Assembly: GCA_023429345.1 (NCBI GenBank)
Contig: JAEYVB010000362.1
Location: forward strand, 1-10,314
Length of the DNA: 10,314 nt
Reading direction: 5' to 3'
Source of the DNA: Planctomycetota bacterium
GTDB taxonomy: Bacteria > Planctomycetota > Phycisphaerae > Phycisphaerales > UBA1924
Within the stretch, counting starts at the first letter, position 1. Each line of letters opens with the position of its first letter. Under the pieces are notes generated by a model. The model ran no database searches and was not told the DNA's origin. It saw nothing but the letters and a program-made list of their open reading frames with translations. Made by a program: the position numbers and the translations under genes. Positions 1 to 5,912 of the stretch are shown here, piece by piece.

Positions 1-6
1 GCCCAT
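1..6 (-). CDS. Possible start of a divergent gene (only two codons in window)
   Basis: On the minus strand an ATG at 6-4 is followed by GGC at 3-1 and then the window ends. Directly upstream is a purine-rich GGAGAGGAGG stretch (complement of 9-18) that would make a strong ribosome binding site. The GGAG part lies 8 bases from the ATG and the AGGAGG part only 2 bases. A TAGACT hexamer (complement of 50-55) sits 43 bases upstream of the ATG, at about the distance seen for -10 boxes elsewhere in this window, but it has no convincing -35. Nothing can be said about the product. It could also be a chance match in GC-rich DNA. Confidence 0.33.
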
Positions 7-40
7 AACCTCCTCTCCGCCCCGTGGGGGGCCGCGGTGG

Positions 41-54
41 AGACTGCTTAGTCT
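41..54. promoter_or_regulatory. Short inverted repeat in the left intergenic region
   Basis: AGACT (41-45), a four-base spacer, then AGTCT (50-54) form a perfect 5-bp inverted repeat. It lies between the possible divergent gene at the left edge and the secreted protein starting at 164. It overlaps the only minus-strand -10-like hexamer there, so it could be an operator or simply part of a promoter. It is too short to be conclusive. Confidence 0.2.
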
Positions 55-107
55 AACGCGGGGTTGCCGGAGCGATGCGGCGCCTCATGCGGGGGAGGAG
101 GGGCGTG

Positions 108-113
108 TACACT
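108..113 (+). promoter_or_regulatory. Weak -10-like box for the gene at 164
   Basis: TACACT lies 50 bases before the ATG at 164. Its surroundings (GCGTG before, GCGGCCGCGG after) resemble those of the TAAGCT box upstream of the peptidase gene at 9045. No TTG-type -35 hexamer is present 16-18 bases upstream, so this is only a candidate. Confidence 0.25.
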
Positions 114-163
114 GCGGCCGCGGCGGAGGCCCCTTTTGCCGCTGCACGATATGGAGATGTGTC

Positions 164-1666
164 ATGCGTTACTCACGTTCGCCCGTACTGGTTTGTGCAC
201 TTGCCGGTGCAGCGCTGGCCGCGGTGTCCGCGGCGGCGCAGTCGATCAGCACCGGCTTTAGCGGCACGCTGACGACGCTCTCGAGCCCCCAGGGCGGCGG
301 CGGGTTTTTCAGCGTGACCGCGCTGGACCCGCAGGGGATCACGATCGACAGCATCGAAGTGCACGCCGGCACGGGGACGGCGGTGGTCGGGTTCCTCTAC
401 CGCCCGGGCGGGTACCAGGGCTTCGAGCAGGACATCGCTTCGTGGCTGCACCTGGGCGAGGAGCGTTTCGCATCGGCCGGCGCCGGCAACCCGTCGCCGA
501 CCGCCATCGGCGGGCTCTACATCCCGCCGGGCCAGACCTACTCGTTCCGCCAGGTGCAGATGGCGAGCACCGGGCGGCTGCACACCGAGGCGCAGCTCTC
601 CGGGGGCGAGGTCATCGTCACCGCCGGGGCGCAGCTCAACCGCGGCTCCGCCCAGACCAACGGCTACATCTTCTCGACGGTCACGAGCCCGCGCGGCTGG
701 AACGGGACGATCAACTACACCCCCGGCGGCAGCGCGCCCAGCGGCGCGTGCTGCCTGCCCGACGGCACCTGCGCTTTGCTGCGCGCCGACGACTGCAGGC
801 TGGGGTTCGGACTCTACGCCGGCGACAACACCGCCTGCGCCGGCGTTCAATGCGCCCAGCCCGCGCCGGGCGCCTGCTGCCTGCCCGACGGCACCTGCAC
901 CACCGCGACGGCCGCCGACTGCGGGACGCTGGGCGGGTTCTTCAGCGGGTACGGCACGGTCTGCGGCGCTGAGCCGTGCGGGAAGCTCTCGACGCCGTTC
1001 CTGGGGCCCACCGTGGGCGCGGGCATGTTCAACGGTCACTTCTTCACCGTGACGGCGGGCGACCGCGACGTGGTCGTCAACGGCCTGGATATCAACTGCA
1101 GCGCCAGCGCGGGGACCAACATCACCTTCCGCATGCACACCCGCCCGGACGCGTGGGAGGGCTTCACCGACAACCCCTTCGCGTGGTCCGTGCACGCCGA
1201 GGTCGCCGCCGTCTCCGCCGGCAGTGAGCAGCCCACGCGGGTACGCCTTCCCCTGGGTCGCGAGCTGCGGATCCCGGCGAACCAGACCATCGCCGTGCGC
1301 ATCGGCGCCGCCGGGGGGAGCATGCGCTACTCCACGACTTCGTTCACACCCTTTGTGGAGGATCAGAACCTGCGGCTGGACTTCGGCGCGACGCAGTCGA
1401 ACCTCTGGAGCACGGTCAGCAGCGGCCGCACCTGGAGCGGCAACCTGTATTACACGCTCGCTCCCGCGGGGCCGGCCGCCTGCTACGCCAACTGCGACGG
1501 GTCCACGACCGCGCCGATATTGAACGTCGCCGACTTCTCGTGCTTTCTCACGAAGTTCGCAGGAGGGGATTCGTACGCCAACTGCGACATCTCGACGGCG
1601 ATGCCGGTGCTGAACGTGGCGGATTTCACCTGTTTCCTGCAGCGGTTCGCGGCGGGCTGCCCGTAG
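164..1666 (+). CDS. Secreted GC-type dockerin protein with duplicated domain and two Cys-rich GACC modules
   Basis: This 500-residue protein begins at an ATG with GGAG (153-156) seven bases upstream. Residues 1-25 form a signal peptide (MRYSR, hydrophobic core, AAA cleavage site before Gln26). The body has a clear plan. A beta-rich domain at about 45-186 is followed by two Cys-rich modules starting GACCLPDGTC (194-230 and 236-272). A second copy of the first domain lies at about 291-431, and the GC-type dockerin fills 440-500. Shared landmarks of the two large domains are FFxVTA near the start, an RP...GF...W segment, IPxxQT in the middle and W-x-G-x-x-x-YT at the end. No catalytic motif is visible. 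I infer a structural or binding role outside the cytoplasm. I do not recognise the duplicated domain as a named family. The stop is 177 bp before the next gene, which has its own candidate promoter. Confidence 0.9.
   Translation: MRYSRSPVLVCALAGAALAAVSAAAQSISTGFSGTLTTLSSPQGGGGFFSVTALDPQGITIDSIEVHAGTGTAVVGFLYRPGGYQGFEQDIASWLHLGEERFASAGAGNPSPTAIGGLYIPPGQTYSFRQVQMASTGRLHTEAQLSGGEVIVTAGAQLNRGSAQTNGYIFSTVTSPRGWNGTINYTPGGSAPSGACCLPDGTCALLRADDCRLGFGLYAGDNTACAGVQCAQPAPGACCLPDGTCTTATAADCGTLGGFFSGYGTVCGAEPCGKLSTPFLGPTVGAGMFNGHFFTVTAGDRDVVVNGLDINCSASAGTNITFRMHTRPDAWEGFTDNPFAWSVHAEVAAVSAGSEQPTRVRLPLGRELRIPANQTIAVRIGAAGGSMRYSTTSFTPFVEDQNLRLDFGATQSNLWSTVSSGRTWSGNLYYTLAPAGPAACYANCDGSTTAPILNVADFSCFLTKFAGGDSYANCDISTAMPVLNVADFTCFLQRFAAGCP
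296..1456 (+). repeat. Internal domain duplication in the first secreted protein
   Basis: Residues about 45-186 (296-721) and about 291-431 (1034-1456) are diverged copies of nearly equal length, 142 and 141 residues. They share FFxVTA, an RP...GF...W block, an IPxxQT block and a closing RxWxGxxxYT. The two GACC modules lie between them. The DNA is no longer repetitive, so the duplication is old. Confidence 0.65.
743..979 (+). repeat. Tandem Cys-rich GACC modules
   Basis: There are two 37-residue copies, residues 194-230 and 236-272 of the protein, separated by five residues (AQPAP). Each starts GACCLPDGTC and has six cysteines in the pattern CC-x5-C-x7-C, then C-x4-C at the end, which suggests three disulfides per module. 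The first 30 bases of each copy are nearly identical. A related module occurs in the protein at 4284-5771. Confidence 0.75.
1481..1663 (+). repeat. GC-type dockerin, copy 1 (two tandem repeats)
   Basis: Residues 440-500 are two repeats of about 31 residues, CYANCDGSTTAPILNVADF and YANCDISTAMPVLNVADF, each followed by a CFL helix, ending AAGCP. The first repeat has the slightly divergent CFLTKF. Six cysteines are present, as in the other four copies in this window. Confidence 0.85.
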
Positions 1667-1773
1667 GAACAGCGGCCTCTCGATCTTCCAGCGCTTGCCG
1701 GTTTGCCGGCGGAGGATGCGGGGCGACCGCACTCGCGCACCCGGCGCGGTCCGCCGTGCCGACGATTAATGAC

Positions 1774-1802
1774 TTACGGCCGTTCGGGCCCGCGGTTACC
1801 AT
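1774..1802 (+). promoter_or_regulatory. Weak candidate promoter for the propeller protein
   Basis: TTACGG (1774-1779), a 17-base spacer and TACCAT (1797-1802) lie 41 bases before the ATG at 1844. The -10 matches TATAAT at four of six positions, but the -35 is poor. Its position is in line with the other candidates in this window. Confidence 0.28.
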
Positions 1803-1843
1803 CCGCCCCATCCACCTGCGCGGGTGGGAGCAGGAGCATTGCC

Positions 1844-4096
1844 ATGCGGCGGACCTCGATCGCGGCCGTTCTCGCCCTCTCCGGCGCTGCATGCGGCCAG
1901 TGCGAGTGGCGGTTCAGCATTCACCAGGGGGAGCCCGGGCTTCCCTCGGGGGCCCGGGCGCTCGCCCGCTTCGATCCTGACGGGGCCGGCCCGCTGCCGC
2001 AGATGCTCTTTGCCGGAGGGTCGAGCATCGCCGCCGCCGGGCTTGAGCCCGCCTCGCGCATCGCCGCGTACGACGGGCAGCGCTGGCGGCCCGTGGGGGC
2101 CGGCGTGGACGGTGGCGCGATCAACGCGATGGCGGTGTACAAAGGGGTGTTGATCGTCGCGGGCGCGTTCACCACCGCCGGCGGGCAGCCCGCCCAGCGC
2201 ATCGCGGGTTGGAACGGGACGTCGTGGTCGCCCTTGGGCTCGGGCATCAACGGGGAGGTCTTCGCGCTGGCGAGTTACGGCGGGCAGCTCTACGCCGGCG
2301 GCAGCTTCGCCGTGGCGGGCGGGGCTTTCGCCGACCGGATCGCGCGCTGGAACGGCTCGAGTTGGAGTTCGGTCGGGACCGGGATCACCGGAGGCGTGGC
2401 GATGGTTTCTTCGATGTCCGTGATGGATGGCAACCTCTACGTGGGGGGCGAGTTCACCGGCGCCGGCGGCATCGCCGTGAGCAACCTCGCGCGCTGGAAC
2501 GGCGCAAGCTGGTCCAATCCCGGGAATGTCAACGGCCGCGTCAATGCGGTCGCCGGTCGTAACGATGCTCTCGGGGGTTTCGGCACGCTCTATATCACGG
2601 GCGCCTTCACCAGCGTGGCGGGGGTCCCCGCGAACAAGGTGGCGAGGCTGAGCGGCCTCACGCCGGTGTGGTCGGCGATGGGGTCCGGCCTGCCCGCCGA
2701 CGGACGCAAGGGGCTGCTGGTGCGCAGCGTCGGCGCCACCTCCCACGAGGTGCTGGCGGTCACCGCCGAGGGCGCCGGTCGCGTCCGGCGATGGACCGCT
2801 TCGGGGTGGGTTGAGCACGGGCCGGCGTTCACCGGGTCGGGCCCCGAGGCGCTCGATTTCTACGGCGGCCGCTACATCGTCGCGACGGGCGCGAAAGTCC
2901 ACTTCCTCGACTCGGCGCATAACACGTGGGCGCCGCTGGGCCCGGGCCTGCAGAGCGCGCCCACCGAGCTGGAGGTCTACGGCGGCGAGCTGTACATTGC
3001 CGGCGGTTTCGATTACGTGAGCAACGAGCGCCACAACCGGATCGTGCGCTGGAACGGCACGCAGTTCTCTCCCGTCGGCGGCGGGATCGTTGGGCAGGTG
3101 TACGCGATGCGCGCCTTCGGCGGAGAGCTCTTCGTCGGCGGTGCGTTCTCGGAGGCGGGCGGCGTGCCCGCCGGCAGCATCGCGCGATGGAACGGCACGG
3201 CGTGGTCCACCGCGGGGACTTCGCCTAACGGCGTCACCGATCTGGAAGTGCACAACGGCGAGCTCTACCTCTCCGGCAGCTTCGGGGGCGCGGTCCGCCG
3301 CTGGACCGGCTCGCAGTGGCAGGTGGTGGGGCTGAACCCTCTCCCGGCCGTGGGCGTGATCTGCAGCTACGGGGGCCATCTTTTCGCCGGCGGCGGCCCG
3401 AACATGATCGCGTCTTCGCACACCGCGCGCTTCGACGCCGCGGCCGGCATGTGGGTGCCCGTCGCGGTGCCCACCCCCGGCTTTGCGCCCCTGGTCCTGG
3501 ACATGGAGGCGTTCGGGGGCTCGATGTTCATTGGTGGCGAGCAGTTCGAAGGGGGCTCTCTGCCCCGCGGGCTCCTGCGGATGACTTCACCCACCGGCCA
3601 GGCCGCGTTCGTCGACGAGGTCCAGTTCGTCGGCGCCGTCGGCGCGCAGGTGCGTGAACTCCATTCCTACGGCGGCGCCCTCTACGCCAGCGGACGCATC
3701 AGTCACGTCGGCGGCCAGAGCTCGCAGGGCTTCGCCAAGTTCGATGGGGCGGTCTGGACGCCTCCCGGCGGCACCATCGCTCACTACGCCGTGAGTCCGA
3801 TCGCCGAGGCGATGGCCGTATACCAGGATGAACTCGTCATCGGCGGCGCCATCGCGAGCGTGAGCGGCCAGGTCAGCCGCCACTGGGCCCGCTGGCACTG
3901 CGAGGCCTCGTGCTACGCCAACTGCGACGGCTCGACCACAGCGCCGGTCCTGAACGTCGCGGACTTTACGTGCTTCCTGCAGCGCTTCGCCGGGGGCGAG
4001 AGCTATGCCAACTGCGATCAGAGCACCGCGATGCCCACGCTGAACGTGGCGGATTTCACCTGCTTCCTGCAGCGGTTCGCGGCCGGGTGCCCGTGA
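1844..4096 (+). CDS. Secreted beta-propeller-repeat protein with GC-type dockerin
   Basis: The protein has 750 residues. The open frame extends upstream to 1703, but the ATG at 1844 is chosen because AGGAG (1832-1836) lies seven bases before it and it directly opens a signal peptide (MRRTS, hydrophobic core, cleavage after ACG before Gln19). Residues about 40-685 consist of some thirteen repeats of roughly 50 residues. The core is ARWNGxxWxxxG, then a variable stretch, then VxALxxYxGxLYxGGxF and a Gly-rich AGG turn. The pattern resembles the Rax2/Kelch-like family of beta-propellers, so two propellers are likely. Several central repeats are degenerate, for example ARLSG and RRWTASG. Residues 690-750 are the GC-type dockerin. 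No enzymatic motif is seen; an extracellular binding or structural role is inferred. The family is common in planctomycetes and its function there is unknown to me. Confidence 0.9.
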   Translation: MRRTSIAAVLALSGAACGQCEWRFSIHQGEPGLPSGARALARFDPDGAGPLPQMLFAGGSSIAAAGLEPASRIAAYDGQRWRPVGAGVDGGAINAMAVYKGVLIVAGAFTTAGGQPAQRIAGWNGTSWSPLGSGINGEVFALASYGGQLYAGGSFAVAGGAFADRIARWNGSSWSSVGTGITGGVAMVSSMSVMDGNLYVGGEFTGAGGIAVSNLARWNGASWSNPGNVNGRVNAVAGRNDALGGFGTLYITGAFTSVAGVPANKVARLSGLTPVWSAMGSGLPADGRKGLLVRSVGATSHEVLAVTAEGAGRVRRWTASGWVEHGPAFTGSGPEALDFYGGRYIVATGAKVHFLDSAHNTWAPLGPGLQSAPTELEVYGGELYIAGGFDYVSNERHNRIVRWNGTQFSPVGGGIVGQVYAMRAFGGELFVGGAFSEAGGVPAGSIARWNGTAWSTAGTSPNGVTDLEVHNGELYLSGSFGGAVRRWTGSQWQVVGLNPLPAVGVICSYGGHLFAGGGPNMIASSHTARFDAAAGMWVPVAVPTPGFAPLVLDMEAFGGSMFIGGEQFEGGSLPRGLLRMTSPTGQAAFVDEVQFVGAVGAQVRELHSYGGALYASGRISHVGGQSSQGFAKFDGAVWTPPGGTIAHYAVSPIAEAMAVYQDELVIGGAIASVSGQVSRHWARWHCEASCYANCDGSTTAPVLNVADFTCFLQRFAGGESYANCDQSTAMPTLNVADFTCFLQRFAAGCP
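3911..4093 (+). repeat. GC-type dockerin, copy 2 (two tandem repeats)
   Basis: Residues 690-750 are CYANCDGSTTAPVLNVADF and YANCDQSTAMPTLNVADF, each followed by TCFLQRF, and end AAGCP. At DNA level the last 57 bases including the stop differ from those of the first gene at only five positions. Confidence 0.85.
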
Positions 4097-4101
4097 GCGG
4101 G

Positions 4102-4136
4102 CGGCCGCGGGGGGCGGCCGGATGAAGCCGCGGCCG
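4102..4136 (+). terminator. GC-rich hairpin after the propeller gene
   Basis: CGGCCGCGG (4102-4110) and CCGCGGCCG (4128-4136) form a perfect 9-bp stem with a 17-base loop. It begins five bases after the stop codon at 4096. There is no T-run behind it, so it is not a classic intrinsic terminator. It may stabilise the 3' end or be a by-product of the base composition. Confidence 0.3.
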
Positions 4137-4164
4137 TGCGGGCAGGAGCGGCGGCAGATTTCAC

Positions 4165-4194
4165 TTGTGGCGCGGGGGGTGCCGCCTTTAGCAT
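4165..4194 (+). promoter_or_regulatory. Candidate promoter for the gene at 4284
   Basis: TTGTGG (4165-4170), an 18-base spacer and TAGCAT (4189-4194). The -10 matches TATAAT at four of six positions. It is 89 bases upstream of the chosen start, leaving a leader that contains the hairpin at 4222-4243. Confidence 0.4.
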
Positions 4195-4221
4195 GGGCGT
4201 GGCCGCGGGACCGGCGGGATG

Positions 4222-4243
4222 GGGCGCCGGGAGGACGGCGCCC
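4222..4243 (+). other. Hairpin in the leader of the gene at 4284
   Basis: GGGCGCC (4222-4228) and GGCGCCC (4237-4243) make a perfect 7-bp stem with an 8-base loop. It lies between the candidate promoter and the ribosome binding site and ends 40 bases before the ATG. It could affect translation or stability of the mRNA, or be a consequence of the high GC content. Confidence 0.25.
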
Positions 4244-4283
4244 GCACTCCGGGCGGGCCGCGGGAGGAGTCCAGGAGAGGCCG

Positions 4284-5771
4284 ATGTCCAACGACCGTAC
4301 GATCCGTGTCCTTGCCGCGGCCGCGGCGGCCGCGGTGTCCGCTTCCGCATCCGCCCAGTTCACCATCGTCACCACGCAGGCCGGGGGCTTCATCCCGGGC
4401 GTGGACACGCCCGCGAACCTGGTCCCGGGCTCGCAGGACGATGACGCGGCGATCCAGATCTTCTTCCCCGCCACGTACATGGGCCCGATCGTCGGGGCGC
4501 TCTCGTACGTGACCACGAACGGGCGGATGCTGGTCGCGAACGACCCCGCCTATCTGAATGCGCCGCTCACAACCGCCCTGCCCGGCGGGTACTACCCCAT
4601 GTGGGACGACCTGGACCTGCGCACGGGCAGCGCGAACGCGACGGGCCTGGGCATCGAGGGCATCTATGTGCTGGACATCGGCTCGCGGCTGGTCATCCAA
4701 TGGAACGGGCGGCCGTACAACCTGCAGGCCAGCGGCACGCCGACCACGGTCTGGAACGGCGTCATGTTCAAGATGCAGCTCCAGATCTACCCGTACGGCG
4801 GGCCGATCGTCGCGCAGTACGTGTACCAGGGCCTGGGCTCGGTTGCCGGCCAGAGCGCCACGGTTGGGTTCGTGCGCGGGCCGCAGGAGGCGGTGCAGCA
4901 CTCCCACAACACCGCGGGCGCCATCTCCGACTCGACCGTGGTGACCATCATGGCCCCGCCGGAGGGCGCCTGCTGCTTCTCCGACGGGTGGTGCCTCGAC
5001 GGCGTCACGCAGGGGAGCTGCACCGCGCAGGGGGGCGTGTACCTCGGCGACAACACCCAGTGCTTCGGCCAGTGCCCCCAGCCCTGGACCGAGCCGGGCG
5101 ATGCCGGCGAGCTGCCTTCCACCGCGGTCACGGTCCCGGGGGCGGGCGCCCTCGCCTGGATCCTCGGCCACAACGCCGGCGGCGGCGATGTGGACATGTA
5201 CCGGATCACCATCTGCGACGCCGCGAACTTCTCCGCGAGCACGGTGGGCGGGGCCGCGTGGGACACGCAACTGTTCCTTTTCAACGGCGGCGGCCTGGGC
5301 ATCGCCGCCAACGACGACGAGGTCGGCGGGACCTCGCTGCAGTCGCGCATCACGGGCCAGTTCGTGCCGGGCAACGGCGAGTACCTGCTCGCGGTCTCGG
5401 CGTACAACCGGGACCCGGTATCGGGGGGCGCAGGCGCGCTTCTCTTCTCGCCGCCCATCCCCCGCGCCGAAATCCCGGCCAACGGCCCCGGCGCGGGCGC
5501 GCCCGTGGACGCGTGGATCAACAGCCCGCTGATCTCTGGCGACTACGCGATCGTCTTCACGGGCGCTTGCGGGGTTCCCGTGGCCTGCTACGCCAACTGC
5601 GACGCCTCGACCACCCTGCCGGTCCTCAACGTCGCCGACTTTACGTGCTTCCTACAGCGATTTGCCGGGGGCGAGAGCTACGCCAACTGCGACCAGAGCA
5701 CCACGCCGCCCGTGCTGAACGTTGCGGACTTCACCTGCTTCCTGCAGCGGTTCGCGGGCGGGTGCCCCTGA
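4284..5771 (+). CDS. Secreted multi-domain protein: beta-sandwich, GACC module, PPC-like domain, GC-type dockerin
   Basis: The protein has 495 residues. The frame is open from 4122, but the ATG at 4284 has AGGAGAGG (4273-4280) in front and opens a signal peptide cut after ASA before Gln25. Residues about 25-225 hold a beta-rich module with MWDDLDL, VIQWNG and a Gly-Pro-Ile-x-x-Gln-Tyr strand. This layout is familiar from nidogen-like or lectin-like modules in secreted bacterial proteins. Residues 228-264 are one Cys-rich GACC module. Residues about 268-432 resemble a PPC-type (pre-peptidase C-terminal) beta-sandwich with DVDMYRI, WDTQLFLF and NDDEVGG, where the acidic residues may bind calcium. 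Residues 435-495 are the GC-type dockerin. No catalytic residues are recognised. An extracellular, possibly carbohydrate- or surface-binding role is inferred only from the domain types. Confidence 0.9.
   Translation: MSNDRTIRVLAAAAAAAVSASASAQFTIVTTQAGGFIPGVDTPANLVPGSQDDDAAIQIFFPATYMGPIVGALSYVTTNGRMLVANDPAYLNAPLTTALPGGYYPMWDDLDLRTGSANATGLGIEGIYVLDIGSRLVIQWNGRPYNLQASGTPTTVWNGVMFKMQLQIYPYGGPIVAQYVYQGLGSVAGQSATVGFVRGPQEAVQHSHNTAGAISDSTVVTIMAPPEGACCFSDGWCLDGVTQGSCTAQGGVYLGDNTQCFGQCPQPWTEPGDAGELPSTAVTVPGAGALAWILGHNAGGGDVDMYRITICDAANFSASTVGGAAWDTQLFLFNGGGLGIAANDDEVGGTSLQSRITGQFVPGNGEYLLAVSAYNRDPVSGGAGALLFSPPIPRAEIPANGPGAGAPVDAWINSPLISGDYAIVFTGACGVPVACYANCDASTTLPVLNVADFTCFLQRFAGGESYANCDQSTTPPVLNVADFTCFLQRFAGGCP
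4965..5075 (+). repeat. Single Cys-rich GACC module
   Basis: Residues 228-264 of the protein read GACCFSDGWC and continue to a final FGQC. The length (37 residues), the six cysteines and the GDNTxC segment match the two modules of the first gene, but the sequence is clearly diverged (FSDGW instead of LPDGT). It joins the N-terminal beta module to the PPC-like domain. Confidence 0.7.
5586..5768 (+). repeat. GC-type dockerin, copy 3 (two tandem repeats)
   Basis: Residues 435-495 are CYANCDASTTLPVLNVADF and YANCDQSTTPPVLNVADF, each with TCFLQRF, and end GGCP. The domain is 61 residues long with six cysteines, like the other copies. Confidence 0.85.
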
Positions 5772-5799
5772 ACGGAGCGGGGCGGCGGGTCGGTTCGGC

Positions 5800-5828
5800 T
5801 TGCGGTAAATCGGATATCCTGCTATGTT
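5800..5828 (+). promoter_or_regulatory. Candidate promoter for the Kelch-type gene
   Basis: TTGCGG (5800-5805), a 17-base spacer and TATGTT (5823-5828). The -10 is preceded by TGC, giving an extended -10 (TGnTATGTT). The region is locally AT-richer than its surroundings and lies 84 bases before the ATG at 5913. It is one of the better promoter candidates in the window. Confidence 0.5.
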
Positions 5829-5912
5829 GATCTGGCCGCGGTGCTTTGGAAGAGGTGCACCGGACCGAGCGGCGTCGATTGAGCTCGGCGGGGGAGACAC
5901 GGAAAGGTGATT

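Noticed and set aside
1697..1710. Hairpin GCCGG - TTTG - CCGGC after the first gene as a terminator
   Set aside because: The stem is only 5 bp with no T-run, and such short GC palindromes are very frequent at this base composition.
173..1732. Long minus-strand open frame opposite the first secreted gene
   Set aside because: It is rich in Arg, Ala and Gly with no domain or signal peptide. It mirrors the GC-rich third positions of the real plus-strand gene. The same applies to the minus-strand frames at 1796-3421, 3587-4516, 4188-5270, 5652-6851, 7696-9042 and 8748-10250.
1703..1843. N-terminal extension of the propeller gene
   Set aside because: The extra residues are not protein-like, and starting there would bury the signal peptide. 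A good ribosome binding site precedes the ATG at 1844. The extensions of the genes at 4284 (from 4122) and 7789 (from 7426) were rejected for the same reason.
1874..1900. Lipoprotein signal in the propeller protein (Cys17 in SGAACG)
   Set aside because: The residue three before the Cys is Gly, not Leu, Val or Ile as in a lipobox, and an ordinary ACG/Q cleavage site follows immediately.
5907..5912. GTG start for the Kelch-type gene
   Set aside because: It overlaps the AAGGTGAT ribosome binding site. The ATG two codons later fits better.
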